From contig NZ_CP102265.1 in assembly GCF_025147765.1 (NCBI RefSeq), forward strand, positions 1,737,001 through 1,801,000: a DNA stretch of 64,000 bases, written 5' to 3'. Made by a program: the position numbers and the translations under genes. The DNA comes from Blautia obeum ATCC 29174. GTDB taxonomy: Bacteria > Bacillota > Clostridia > Lachnospirales > Lachnospiraceae. The notes below the pieces were generated by a model. It saw only the letters and a list, made by a program, of their open reading frames with translations, did not search any database and was not told the origin of the DNA. Of this stretch, positions 44,491-53,836 are shown one piece after another. How positions within the stretch are numbered: the first letter of the stretch is position 1; every line of letters starts with the position of its first letter.

Positions 44491-47400
44491 TAGAGATAGA
44501 TTAGATGAAAATACAGGTCAAATAGAATGTGGAGAAGAAATTGGAACCGTGTTCTTAATAGATAAAGAAACCGCAATAACAGTAAAACATTGTCTATTAA
44601 TTGAAAAACCTGAAACTTATGCAAAAAATGCTGTTTTACACTTCTCTGTAAAAGATGAGGAAAAAACAGTCAAAGCAACCGTAATTTCTGAGGACAATGA
44701 CAGCTCAGAGGATTTGGTTGTATTACGATGCGAAGAGAGTATTGATGTTCAGCCTCTTTATTTGTTTAGTGCAGAACTAGATGTTTTTGACGAATTACAA
44801 ATGGTTGGATATGGTAAAAGTTTTGGCTTTGAAAAAAGGTGGATACAATTAAAAAATACTAATCTTTTAAAAAAAACTAATAAAAATATGATCTTAGATA
44901 CAATAGATTCTGCTGCCATGGATTATGAAGGTTTTTCTGGAAGTCTCATAGCTGATTATAATAATTGTATTGTGGGAATTGCAAACATGCAAAATACGGA
45001 AAAAGGAAAAGCTAATTCTTTACTGGGAATTAGCGTAAAAAATCGAAAAAAGTTTTTTGAAAATAATAATATTCCAGTATATGATCGGGCAGCATTATTA
45101 AATGCACATTGTAAGGCTACAAAAGCAAAAGCTTTTCAAAATGGTATTGATCAAAATGTATATTTAAAAAATAAACAACTAGAAAACGATACTAATTCAA
45201 GAAACATTGAAGAGAATACAAATCCTTTACTAAATATGAGTAATGTATATTCTGAAGATTATAATTGGAATATTAAATATACAAGGATAGAAGGGTTATT
45301 GGGAAATACTAATAAACGTAGAAAAGAAAGAAAAGAGTTAACCAAGCAATGGGCCAAAGAATTTGAGCAGTATCCCGGATGGCTTATAGTTCCAGCAGAT
45401 TTCAGGCAACAGGTAAAAAGTTATACCAATGGAAAAGAACTTTTACAATGTAGCGAAAAAGAATTAGAATCTAATTTTGACTACTGTAATGAATTACTGG
45501 ATTTTGCTTATGAATATACAAGGAGATATAAAAAATCTTGTTTGCCTTTAGATAAAAATATTGAGAATAACTTATATAAAATATGGGATACTTTAAATTC
45601 TCACTCGGATTGGAAAGAGAAAAACAAGAATAAATGGTTTACAGTAGGGTTATATTTACTTGAAAACTATAGACAAAATATGGATGAAGAAAAGTGGAAC
45701 AGCATTTGTGACCAGCTTAAACCTTGCACAAATTTTATAGTTGATGGCAAATATTATTTGAAACTTGAAGAAATTCTTATGAATTTATTCAAAATGGATC
45801 TGGAAAAAGTTCAGCTAGAACTGGTATCATGCTCTTTAGAAGAAATGCCTTATGAGGTACGCTTAAGATTCATTGGCGTAATGACTGAATGTGGTCTTAA
45901 TGAGGAAGCACTGAAAGCAGTAGAAGAACTTACCAACGATATACAAAAGAATAATAATGAAATAGCAGAGAGCAGCCCCCAAAACGTATATTTGAAGTCT
46001 CTGCTGGTATGTGCATTGTATTTAAAAGAACATTTACTATTTTGTATGAATCCATATAAGGAAGAAACCAGAAAAAAATGCAATGAAATTAATAATGAGA
46101 TTTCTAAATATAAAAAGTATTATAACTGGGATAAAGAAAAAATTCTGTTTACAGACGGTGCATTAACCTGGTTAAAAAAGGAATCTCCAGAACCGGAATT
46201 TGAGTTAAATCGGGAATCCATTACTTTGGTTAGATCTGAGAACAATTGTTGGGAGGCATATTCTGTTTTTAAAAGCATTGAATATAGTGGATTTCCATTA
46301 TATCTTCGAAGTAAAAGTTTACTGAATAATCAGCAGGATATTTTAGTAAAAAGCTTGCTATCTTACTATCCTCAATATACATGGCAGCTTTTACTTCGTC
46401 TTGGAAAAACAGATGTGGTAAAAAAATGTATTACAAGAGAATATTTACGATCCGAGAATAGAAAAGAAATCGATGAACTTTTTGAATATGTATATAATGC
46501 GATAATGAATAATATAGGAAAATTTCAGAAATATGATCCATGGTATGATCAAAATGTTTATACCTCTATTGTAGCATCCGGAATTCCGATATTAGAAAGA
46601 ATGTGTGCCGTATTGGATTCTGTGCAGCAGGGAAAAATGATAGACTTGATGATCCGATTGATCGAAGAAAATGCGGTGAAAGATCAAAGATTATTAAATA
46701 AATTCATTTCCTCTGTTATGAATCAAACCGCAGATTATATTAAAAGAACTAAAATAAATGCATTATTAACCTGCTCAATGAAAGAGAGAGAAAATATACT
46801 TGGAGTAGTACAGCTTGATCCTTTTGATGTGTTTACAGAGTATGAATTATCAAATCCATTATATAGAAAAGCTCATCTTGAACCCAAAATTATTAAAGCA
46901 ATATTTAATATAGGAAAACAACAGAAAATAAATCGAACCTCCGTATTGGCCAGAATGGGGCAGTTATATACATGGGGAAAATTAACCAAAGAACAAGAAG
47001 TTGCCTTTGGAGAATTATTATGGAGTAAACTTAATGAAGATACGCAGTTGCCAGATCTAGAGCAATATTATTTTTTTGTATTTATGAAATGGCCACATCC
47101 AGAAGAAATAGATCCCTTAGAAAGAATAAAAAAGAGTTTTATCAGTGAAAAAGTATCTTCAAAATGGAAAGAGGATATAAGAGGCAGGAATTTTACTGAA
47201 ATATCATATTGGGAACAACTGGCGGTTTGGAATAGGTACTATGTAGATGAATGGTCTGCGAAAGAAAAAGAATGGTTTTTGGAACTGTTCATCGGCTGTT
47301 GTTCAGATATGGTAAAATATTGGAAAGAAAGCAAATTCGATTTTCAATTTACTTTTTCAAAATGGCATATGAAAATGATGATTCGTGCGATTGCATCTTT

Positions 47401-48037
47401 TGGCAGAAATGGATGGAAGGGAGTTAATCCGGTTCAGTCAAAAAAACTATGTACTCTGCTAAAAGAATTCTATGACGAAGGAATTTATTCATGGGAAGTG
47501 GAAGCAATGTTTCTTGCAGATGAAAAAGTTCCAGCCTTTATGAACGAAATGTTGGAACTAATGTATGAAACTGAATCAGATATGGTATTTTCAGCTACAA
47601 TGGCAGTTGAAAAGTGTCTGGAAACAATTATGGATAAGCAATTAAAAGAAAATACCCTGCTGGAATTGTTTAATTTAATTAAAGCACGAAAAGAACCCGG
47701 ATTGGAGTATTTCTTGATGATTATACATAATATTTTTTACCGAACAAATTCGCGTTTTCCATCCAAAATCATGAAAGGAGTTTCACAAGTACTTAGGTTA
47801 GTAGAAAAATATACGCGAATCAATTTTCAAATTTCGACGCAAGAAGAGTTTAAAGAAAATATTAAAGTTAGAAAGCAATGTGCTACTCTTGCATTCTTGG
47901 TATATCGTTTTGAAAATACATTTTATGAAGGCCAACATTGCCCCGAAGTAGAAGAATGGAAAAATATATGCACTGGTGAGAAAGCAGAAAATGAATTTGC
48001 TGAAGTAAAAAATTGTTGGTTACTTCCTGAACTGTAA
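44477..48037 (+). CDS. Trypsin-like serine protease with long helical repeat region
   Basis: This 1186-residue protein has an N-terminal trypsin-like domain (about 1-200) with a complete triad: His38 in ITVKHC, Asp79 in SEDLVVL and Ser154 in GFSGSLIAD. From about 230 on, some 950 residues are helical repeat-like (HEAT/TPR-type), rich in Trp, Lys and Glu, with no P-loop. It is presumably a cytoplasmic sensor or scaffold attached to a protease, as it has no signal peptide. It is coupled to the metallo-hydrolase upstream. Protease plus MBL pairs are known from anti-phage systems such as type 1 AVAST, but the usual STAND ATPase is missing here. Confidence 0.78.
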   Translation: MQKIDRDRLDENTGQIECGEEIGTVFLIDKETAITVKHCLLIEKPETYAKNAVLHFSVKDEEKTVKATVISEDNDSSEDLVVLRCEESIDVQPLYLFSAELDVFDELQMVGYGKSFGFEKRWIQLKNTNLLKKTNKNMILDTIDSAAMDYEGFSGSLIADYNNCIVGIANMQNTEKGKANSLLGISVKNRKKFFENNNIPVYDRAALLNAHCKATKAKAFQNGIDQNVYLKNKQLENDTNSRNIEENTNPLLNMSNVYSEDYNWNIKYTRIEGLLGNTNKRRKERKELTKQWAKEFEQYPGWLIVPADFRQQVKSYTNGKELLQCSEKELESNFDYCNELLDFAYEYTRRYKKSCLPLDKNIENNLYKIWDTLNSHSDWKEKNKNKWFTVGLYLLENYRQNMDEEKWNSICDQLKPCTNFIVDGKYYLKLEEILMNLFKMDLEKVQLELVSCSLEEMPYEVRLRFIGVMTECGLNEEALKAVEELTNDIQKNNNEIAESSPQNVYLKSLLVCALYLKEHLLFCMNPYKEETRKKCNEINNEISKYKKYYNWDKEKILFTDGALTWLKKESPEPEFELNRESITLVRSENNCWEAYSVFKSIEYSGFPLYLRSKSLLNNQQDILVKSLLSYYPQYTWQLLLRLGKTDVVKKCITREYLRSENRKEIDELFEYVYNAIMNNIGKFQKYDPWYDQNVYTSIVASGIPILERMCAVLDSVQQGKMIDLMIRLIEENAVKDQRLLNKFISSVMNQTADYIKRTKINALLTCSMKERENILGVVQLDPFDVFTEYELSNPLYRKAHLEPKIIKAIFNIGKQQKINRTSVLARMGQLYTWGKLTKEQEVAFGELLWSKLNEDTQLPDLEQYYFFVFMKWPHPEEIDPLERIKKSFISEKVSSKWKEDIRGRNFTEISYWEQLAVWNRYYVDEWSAKEKEWFLELFIGCCSDMVKYWKESKFDFQFTFSKWHMKMMIRAIASFGRNGWKGVNPVQSKKLCTLLKEFYDEGIYSWEVEAMFLADEKVPAFMNEMLELMYETESDMVFSATMAVEKCLETIMDKQLKENTLLELFNLIKARKEPGLEYFLMIIHNIFYRTNSRFPSKIMKGVSQVLRLVEKYTRINFQISTQEEFKENIKVRKQCATLAFLVYRFENTFYEGQHCPEVEEWKNICTGEKAENEFAEVKNCWLLPEL

Positions 48038-48055
48038 ATATGTAAATGAATTGTC

Positions 48056-48290
48056 GGGAAAAGGGTACATGAATTGAAAGAGACACAGAAAGGGGCCACC
48101 GCTTATGTGCCATGAAATGGAAAAAATTTATAGCGAAGGAATGGAAAGCGGCGAACTAAAAAAAGCAAAAGAAACAGCTCTTTCTATGGCAGAAGAGGGG
48201 ATGGATGTTAAGAAAATTGCCCGCCTGGTTAAAGTAAGCGAAGACGATATCCAGAAATGGATTGATGAAAACATGTGTGTGGCGAAGTAA
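48056..48290 (+). pseudogene. C-terminal fragment of an Rpn-type nuclease gene
   Basis: The tail of an Rpn/PDDEXK protein without its nuclease core. KRVHELKETQKG, and after a frameshift near 48100, MCHEMEKIYSEGMESGE, match the end of the gene at 41869 nearly word for word, while the last 40 residues diverge. The ATG at 48105 is therefore an internal codon. It is probably the stump left when the cassette at 43354-48037 arrived or when two Rpn genes recombined. Confidence 0.7.
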
Positions 48291-48308
48291 ATAAAAATCA
48301 TATTATAG

Positions 48309-48335
48309 TGGGTAAGTCGGTTTTCGACTTACCCA
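48309..48335 (+). terminator. Perfect hairpin, probably bidirectional terminator
   Basis: TGGGTAAGTCG (48309-48319) and CGACTTACCCA (48325-48335) form an 11-bp perfect stem with a GTTTT loop. It lies between the Rpn stump and the convergent cbiZ gene. Confidence 0.65.
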
Positions 48336-48380
48336 TTTATAATTAAAAGTTAGAAATTTTTAGCACTATGTCCAATAATT

Positions 48381-49490
48381 CTAAATAGCAATATACAATA
48401 AAAGCAAATACATAAGCTGTTCTTTTAATGAAAAATGCAGCAATCCGGGCTGCTCCCATGCTTTTGCCGGATATGCTTTTTCAAAAAAGTCTCCATCTTT
48501 CCAATAGAGTCCATAAATCAGAAGACGTTTCCCTTCCCGGATAGCTTCCGGCTCCATAATCAATTCCCAACGAACCTGATCCATAAGGTGAAGATAAAGT
48601 GATACACATAGAACCAGGTTACTGGTACGATTGTGTGCGAGAAACTTCTGTTCTAATAATGAAGGCATTTCAAAAGAAATCTTAAAATCATTAAAAATTT
48701 CTCTGTATTCTATATAAAACTCCCATAAAGTAGCAGGTGTGATTTTATATCTTGCAGTACGTGCAGATAAAAGAAATTGCCTCGGGCCAGAGGCCGCTGT
48801 TTGCTTAAGAAGAGCTTGTTTTACGGCAGATTTCACGGATTTTCCAATCAGTTCACCAAGTTTGGAATGTCCAGAAGCATCCGTAAGAGTTCTGGTACCA
48901 CAAAGATTAGAAGCGATTACAATTCCATCAGTCCCAGAACCTGTTGCGATTTCTTCGGAATAGCAGCTTCCCAGTAATAACTGAGAAACAGCAGCAGCTT
49001 TCGATTCTCCACAAAGCATCAGTGCTCTGGACATTGCTGTATCAGTCAAATTCTGATTAATGAACAGAAAAATATTGATCGTTCCAGGAAGAGGCATTTC
49101 ATAATTTCCGTCCTCTTCGTAGTAAGAAGCAGGATCGCTGGGATGTATGCCATTGGAGTCAATTCCACCGGTCACAACAGCAGTTACCGTAAGATCCCGG
49201 AAGCATACTTCTTCTATAGCACGTAATTCAGTCCAGGCTGCGGTACTTAAGGCAGTAGTGCAGGAGGGTGAAAGACCAAGGGCGTGGACATGTGCAGCTA
49301 GATCTTTTTCATAAGTATCTCCAAGCATTTTACATTCATAAGAACCATTCATACAATTGATATTTACAGCATGAGAAAGGTGCCTTGTAAGGCCTCCGTT
49401 TAAAGGACTTGTGCTAAGAACTTTTGCTTTTTGTGAAAAAGTGAAGATGGTATTCCCCAATTTTTGCTCGCAGGTAAAAAATGTATTCAT
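48381..49490 (-). CDS. cbiZ: Adenosylcobinamide amidohydrolase
   Basis: This 369-residue minus-strand protein has an N-terminal half matching the CbiZ family: SHAVNINC, VTAVVTGGI, PGTINIFLFIN, ESKAAAVSQLL, IATGSGTDGI and SGHSKLGELIG in order. CbiZ removes the aminopropanol side chain from adenosylcobinamide so that corrinoids scavenged from other bacteria can be rebuilt. The last 120 residues are an extra helical domain. No corrinoid transporter or other cob gene is nearby, and the upstream region shows no obvious cobalamin riboswitch. ATG at 49488-49490. Confidence 0.88.
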   Translation of the reverse strand: MNTFFTCEQKLGNTIFTFSQKAKVLSTSPLNGGLTRHLSHAVNINCMNGSYECKMLGDTYEKDLAAHVHALGLSPSCTTALSTAAWTELRAIEEVCFRDLTVTAVVTGGIDSNGIHPSDPASYYEEDGNYEMPLPGTINIFLFINQNLTDTAMSRALMLCGESKAAAVSQLLLGSCYSEEIATGSGTDGIVIASNLCGTRTLTDASGHSKLGELIGKSVKSAVKQALLKQTAASGPRQFLLSARTARYKITPATLWEFYIEYREIFNDFKISFEMPSLLEQKFLAHNRTSNLVLCVSLYLHLMDQVRWELIMEPEAIREGKRLLIYGLYWKDGDFFEKAYPAKAWEQPGLLHFSLKEQLMYLLLLYIAI

Positions 49491-49733
49491 TACGTTTCCT
49501 TCTTGTGTATGTTTTTTTATTTATTTTATTAATATCTTTTGATTACGTCAATTAAAAGTGTTATCTTCTATATACTTTCGGGCATCAAAGGATATTGACT
49601 GGATGAAAAGGGAGGTTGATAGAATATTTAATGAAAATCAGATATAAAAAATGTATGTACAAAAGGTGAGAAATTGTCGCTATAAAATGATATGTACCCC
49701 TTTTACTGGACATCCAGTGAAAGGGGTATTTTT

Positions 49734-50306
49734 ATGCGTTATACTTACGAATTTAAGAAAAAAGCTGTTGAATTGTATCGCCAAGGAAAATGGATTGATG
49801 CACCCAATGATATAATAAATCTAAAAAATTTTCATGACATGATTGTCAGATGGCATCATTTGGAAGAATCAAATACTTCTGATTGTTTAAAACACTATGG
49901 TACAAATAAAAAGTGGTCTCCAGAGGAAAAATATGAACTTGTTGCACGAGTTATAGCTGGAGATACTATTACTTCAGTTGCTTATACTGTGGGTATAAAC
50001 AGTGGATTACTTGCTCAATGGATTCGCAAATATAAAATATGGGGTTATAATGGACTTGTAGGCCGAAGAAAAGGGCGAAAACCAAAGGAGTCCGCAATGA
50101 AAAAAATGAACATAAATAATCCACGTAAATTAAATGAGTCTGAATATGAAGAACTGATTCGTTTACGAGCTGAAATTACTTATATTAAAGCAGAAAATGA
50201 AGCAATAAAAAAAGAGATCGCCTTGAGAGAAGAAAGGGAAGCTGCGCTACTCAAGGCGAAAAAGCAGCAATCATCAAAGAACTCAAAGAAAAAGGATATC
50301 TGTTAA
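49734..50306 (+). CDS. IS3-family transposase OrfA
   Basis: ATG 49734 follows AAAGGGG by 7 bases and gives 190 residues. The in-frame ATG 49692 lies within the terminal repeat hairpin. There are two helix-turn-helix units (YELVARVIAGDTITSVAYTV and similar) that bind the IS ends, and a C-terminal coiled-coil. The slippery sequence GAAAAAG near the end lets ribosomes shift by -1 into OrfB and make the full transposase. Confidence 0.9.
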   Translation: MRYTYEFKKKAVELYRQGKWIDAPNDIINLKNFHDMIVRWHHLEESNTSDCLKHYGTNKKWSPEEKYELVARVIAGDTITSVAYTVGINSGLLAQWIRKYKIWGYNGLVGRRKGRKPKESAMKKMNINNPRKLNESEYEELIRLRAEITYIKAENEAIKKEIALREEREAALLKAKKQQSSKNSKKKDIC

Positions 50307-50311
50307 AACAC

Positions 50312-51124
50312 TTGTTAAAGGCTATGAATATGGCGCGTTCTACATACTATTTTGAAATTAATAAAACAGATCCAGTTGCTATACGAAATGAAGAATTACT
50401 TCTAGTTATTAAAAAAATATTCGTAGAAAACAAAGGCAGATATGGGGTACGCAGAGTTTATATGGAATTAAAAAATCGTGGCTACAACGTAAATCATAAG
50501 AGAGTTCAACGTCTTATGCATGACGCTGGATTATTTGGAAAACGTCCAAAAGAAAAATATCATTCTTATAAAGGTGAAGTTGGGAAAGTAGCCGACAATG
50601 TAATTAATAGAAATTTTTCAACTACTTTACCTCTGCAAAAGTGGACAACAGATGTATCCCAATTTAATTTTTCGTGGGGAAAATGCTATCTTTCTCCTAT
50701 TTTGGATATGAATACAAATGAGATTATTTCATATGATTTAGCGCTAAGTCCTAATTTAGAACAAATAAAAAGAATGCTTGATAAAGCCTTTGATAAGTAT
50801 TCTTCTGTAAACGGTTTAATTTTGCACTCTGATCAAGGATGGCAATATCAACATGCTTATTATCGAAATCGTTTGAAAGAACATGGAATAATTCAATCTA
50901 TGTCTAGAAAGGGGAATTGCTACGATAATTGCATCATGGAAACATTCTTTGGAAGAATAAAAACAGAACTGTATTATGGTTTTGAAAAAGATTATACATC
51001 ATTTGAAGAATTTGCAATTGCTATTGATGAATATATTGATTACTATAATAGCAAACGAATCCAGGCAAAAACAAAATGGATGCCTCCTGTAAAATACAGA
51101 GAAGCATCCATGATGTCCGCCTAA
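50312..51124 (+). CDS. IS3-family transposase OrfB (DDE integrase domain)
   Basis: A 270-residue catalytic part (from TTG 50312). The frame is open farther upstream and continues OrfA in the -1 frame (EKAAIIKELKEKGYLLKH is seen there), so it is probably made as an OrfAB fusion. rve motifs: WTTDVSQF (first Asp), LILHSDQGWQY (second Asp) and NCYDNCIMETFFGRIKTE (Glu). Intact and identical to the copy at 62204. Confidence 0.93.
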   Translation: MLKAMNMARSTYYFEINKTDPVAIRNEELLLVIKKIFVENKGRYGVRRVYMELKNRGYNVNHKRVQRLMHDAGLFGKRPKEKYHSYKGEVGKVADNVINRNFSTTLPLQKWTTDVSQFNFSWGKCYLSPILDMNTNEIISYDLALSPNLEQIKRMLDKAFDKYSSVNGLILHSDQGWQYQHAYYRNRLKEHGIIQSMSRKGNCYDNCIMETFFGRIKTELYYGFEKDYTSFEEFAIAIDEYIDYYNSKRIQAKTKWMPPVKYREASMMSA

Positions 51125-51164
51125 CTTATAAATATGTGTCCAGAATTCTGGGTACATATCAAAA

Positions 51165-51940
51165 CAATACTTTTATTTTCATAATCTAAAGATATCGAAA
51201 CTGAACAGATTAATGTATATGAAAAAATATGAATTAATCTGTTTTTGTGTTATTATATAAAAATATGAATGCCCAATATCTACAAACAGTATAAGTTTTT
51301 AGGTCGTAAATCATTTTTAATTATAAAGGATTTTAATATGATAGATGAAATAACAATGAATGAATTAAGAAAATGAAAGATGAACTTCGTCGGCCAATGA
51401 TGTTGCTTGTTAAAGCTCAAAAGAAATAAAAATATTATGAAGTAGGCAGTGCATAATTAAAAGAGAACTATAAATTATCGAGAGTTTTAGAAGCTTTTCT
51501 ACAGGAAAATATAATTTTTACAAATTCTTAAAATTTATACCATAGTATCGTCATAAATATACTGTACATTAATAATTGCAGATGCTAATTAAGGTATCTC
51601 ATTTTTAGATATTTTTCTTTTTCATATGCCGGTACGAAAGTATCGGTCTCCTTCCTTTTTAGGACGTATTATTATAATTTGCACAAATCTTAGCCCATAA
51701 GAGAGTGACGCTCTGCATATCCTCGGTAGAGCGTCCTTGTGCGTTTATGGATCTTATTTTTTATTGATTTGATAGACGCCAAACCTTTTATAAGTCCTCA
51801 CAAATGTTTATAAACCAATGTGAAAATGGCTTAAAATCAAGGTTTTCCGCATATCTTCATTTTTCTTGTCATATCTCCGCATAAGGTGTTTTTGTAAGAC
51901 CGGGCACCATTTTAGCACCACAGAATATAAGGAGGACGAC
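51165..51940 (+). other. Gene-free region with a large hairpin
   Basis: No real gene is seen, only scraps of frames such as one near 51337. The main structure is an RNA-like fold: outer arms GCACAA (51681-51686) / TTGTGC (51737-51742) and a perfect inner stem GACGCTCT (51707-51714) / AGAGCGTC (51728-51735). It may be a leader or a regulatory RNA of the element that starts at 51941. The middle (51170-51600) is very AT-rich and shows nothing I can name. Confidence 0.4.
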
Positions 51941-52303
51941 ATGAAAAACGAACTTTTGACTAAGGGTATTATACTTCCGTCCGGCGAAATCGGCAAGGAT
52001 AAGATAAACCTTGTCGCCGGGGCAATCACGCAGCCGTTCGCGGAAATGGTATGGGTAACGACAGGCGGCGACATGGAAACAATCAACCGCCTTACCAACG
52101 TACTTGTAACCATGAACAACCCCACCGACCGGGGCAAGCTGTTCAAAATCATCAAACTGCTTTATGGGCTAATGGGCTTGCCTTTTTCAGAGGAAGCCGA
52201 GCCTATGGACGCAGACCCCGACGTTTTGGAATACTTCATCTTTTCTTTCATGGCAGACTTTGGAGAAGTCATGCAAGAACTGATAGCAGAAGAAATGAAA
52301 TAG
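51941..52303 (+). CDS. Conserved small protein of Tn1549-like elements
   Basis: This 120-residue protein starts at ATG 51941, behind AAGGAGG (51930-51936). The base composition is clearly richer in GC than the left flank, in line with transfer. It has no recognised catalytic motif. Its place before a DUF6017 protein and a DUF5348 protein matches the accessory segment of Tn1549-like conjugative elements, from which I infer its identity. Confidence 0.6.
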   Translation: MKNELLTKGIILPSGEIGKDKINLVAGAITQPFAEMVWVTTGGDMETINRLTNVLVTMNNPTDRGKLFKIIKLLYGLMGLPFSEEAEPMDADPDVLEYFIFSFMADFGEVMQELIAEEMK

Positions 52304-52513
52304 CGACCCGCACAGCGGCGTTTCTCACTCTCTCACTGGGAGAACAGGAACGCCGCTATTTTTATGCCCTCATGTTACGCAGTAGGGGCAAAAAAAGCCT
52401 TGATTTATCGGGCTTACAGAACGCAAAACAGAGGAAGCAAGGAAAAGATACCTTACCCCTCAAAATCCGCGTTCTACTGCGCAACAAATCTAAAGCAAAG
52501 GAGTGATGAAGCT

Positions 52514-53497
52514 ATGGCAGTTTTCCGTGTGGAACGCAACACAGGCTACACCGTAATGAGCAACCACCACTTACGCAATAAGGAGCTTTCCTTAAAGGCA
52601 AAGGGGCTGTTATCTCAAATGCTGTCCCTGCCGGAGGATTGGGATTATACCCTTTCGGGGCTGTCCTACATCAACCGGGAAAGTATCGACGCTATCCGTA
52701 CCGCCGTTTGGGAGCTTGAAAAAGCCGGATATATCACAAGGCGGCAGGGACGCGACGAGAAAGGCAAAATGACCGCTATCGAGTACACCATTTACGAACA
52801 GCCGCAGCCGCCGGAATTGGATTGCCCGGTATTGGAAAATCCAACAGCGGATAACCCGATATTGGAAAATCCGACAACGGATAATCCGACGTCGGAAAAT
52901 CCAACGCAATTAAATAAAGATATACAAAGAACTAACTTACCAAAAAAAGAAAAATCAAATACGGATTTATCAAGTACCCATTCCATTCCTATCCATTCCC
53001 TAAATCCCTTGCCTTATGGCGAGGACGAAACGGCACAGCCGCCGGAACGGAAAAGAACGGAAAGGAACGACGCTTACAGAGTGTATGAGGAAATTATCAA
53101 AGACAATATCGCCTATGACATTCTCTTACAGGACAGAAGCCTTGACCGCGACCGTCTGAATGAAATTGTTGACCTCATGCTTGAAACCGTCTGTACGGCA
53201 AGAAAGAAAATCCGTATTGCCGGGGACGATTACCCCGCCGAGCTTGTGAAGTCAAAGTTTATGAAGCTGAACAGCGAACATATCCGCTTTGTGCTTGACT
53301 GTATGCAGGAGAACACCACGAAAATCCGCAACATCAAGCAGTACCTAAAGGCGGTGCTTTTCAATGCCCCGTCTACCATTGACAGCTACTATACTTCCCT
53401 TGTCGCTCACGATATGGCAAGCGGCGCGCTTGCACCGAGAAAGCCAAAGTACGGCGACCTGGACTATTACACCTACAACGAGGGCGAAAGCCTGTAA
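52514..53497 (+). CDS. Replication-initiator-type helix-turn-helix protein (DUF6017)
   Basis: The preferred start is ATG 52514 (AAAGGAG upstream), giving 327 residues. The N-terminus is a RepA_N-like winged helix (AKGLLSQMLSLPEDWDYTLSGL followed by IDAIRTAVWELEKAGYITRR). The middle contains a short repeated linker (ENPT/DNPT units). The C-terminus is the DUF6017 helical domain (IRFVLDCMQENTTKIRNIKQ). The combination is standard in Tn1549/Tn916-superfamily elements, where it may control replication or transfer. The gene is intact. Confidence 0.78.
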   Translation: MAVFRVERNTGYTVMSNHHLRNKELSLKAKGLLSQMLSLPEDWDYTLSGLSYINRESIDAIRTAVWELEKAGYITRRQGRDEKGKMTAIEYTIYEQPQPPELDCPVLENPTADNPILENPTTDNPTSENPTQLNKDIQRTNLPKKEKSNTDLSSTHSIPIHSLNPLPYGEDETAQPPERKRTERNDAYRVYEEIIKDNIAYDILLQDRSLDRDRLNEIVDLMLETVCTARKKIRIAGDDYPAELVKSKFMKLNSEHIRFVLDCMQENTTKIRNIKQYLKAVLFNAPSTIDSYYTSLVAHDMASGALAPRKPKYGDLDYYTYNEGESL

Positions 53498-53520
53498 ACG
53501 AAAAAAGGAGGATTTACCAC

Positions 53521-53739
53521 ATGGCACAGAAAACAGGAGCTTTGATTTTTGATGAAACCGCTGACCGCTACGACATTCGCTTTGACATTGCCGACTATTA
53601 CGGCGGCTTGCATTGCGGCGAGTGCATGGACGTATTCACAGGCGGCAAATGGAAGCCGACCCGGATTGAGTACGGGGACAACTGGTATCTTGTAGGTATT
53701 CGCGCCGAGGACTTGAACGGGCTGCGGGTGAGGATTTAA
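53521..53739 (+). CDS. DUF5348 protein
   Basis: This 72-residue protein starts at ATG 53521 behind AAAGGAGG. It is a small beta-rich domain with the pattern YGGLHCGECMDVF...W.PTRIEY...WYLVG that is typical of DUF5348, whose function is unknown. It is a normal neighbour of DUF6017 genes in conjugative elements. Confidence 0.75.
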   Translation: MAQKTGALIFDETADRYDIRFDIADYYGGLHCGECMDVFTGGKWKPTRIEYGDNWYLVGIRAEDLNGLRVRI

Positions 53740-53836
53740 CGGGGCGGCGTGAACAACGGACGCCCTTTTTTCACGCCCAAAAGCGGCGTACCACCCTAAC
53801 ACTATCATTACTACCGGGAAAGGAGGACGGTAAACA

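Larger units (their letters stand above)
49688..51161 (+). mobile_element. IS3-family (IS150-like) insertion sequence, copy 1
   Basis: A 1474-base element with terminal inverted repeats TGATATGTACCC, flanked on both sides by AAA (49685-49687 and 51162-51164), a 3-bp target duplication. It holds two overlapping-frame transposase genes. Just inside the left end a stem (CCCCTTT..TGGA / TCCA..AAAGGGG, 49697-49726) may block outside transcription. The second copy, at 62167-63640, has the same length and the same proteins. Confidence 0.93.

Noticed and set aside
49491..49687. Cobalamin riboswitch before cbiZ
   Set aside because: No B12-box-like conserved core is visible in the upstream region of the minus strand.
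52051..52506. Plus-strand frame of 151 residues overlapping 51941-52303
   Set aside because: Arg/His-rich frameshift shadow of the element gene in the same place; no start signal.
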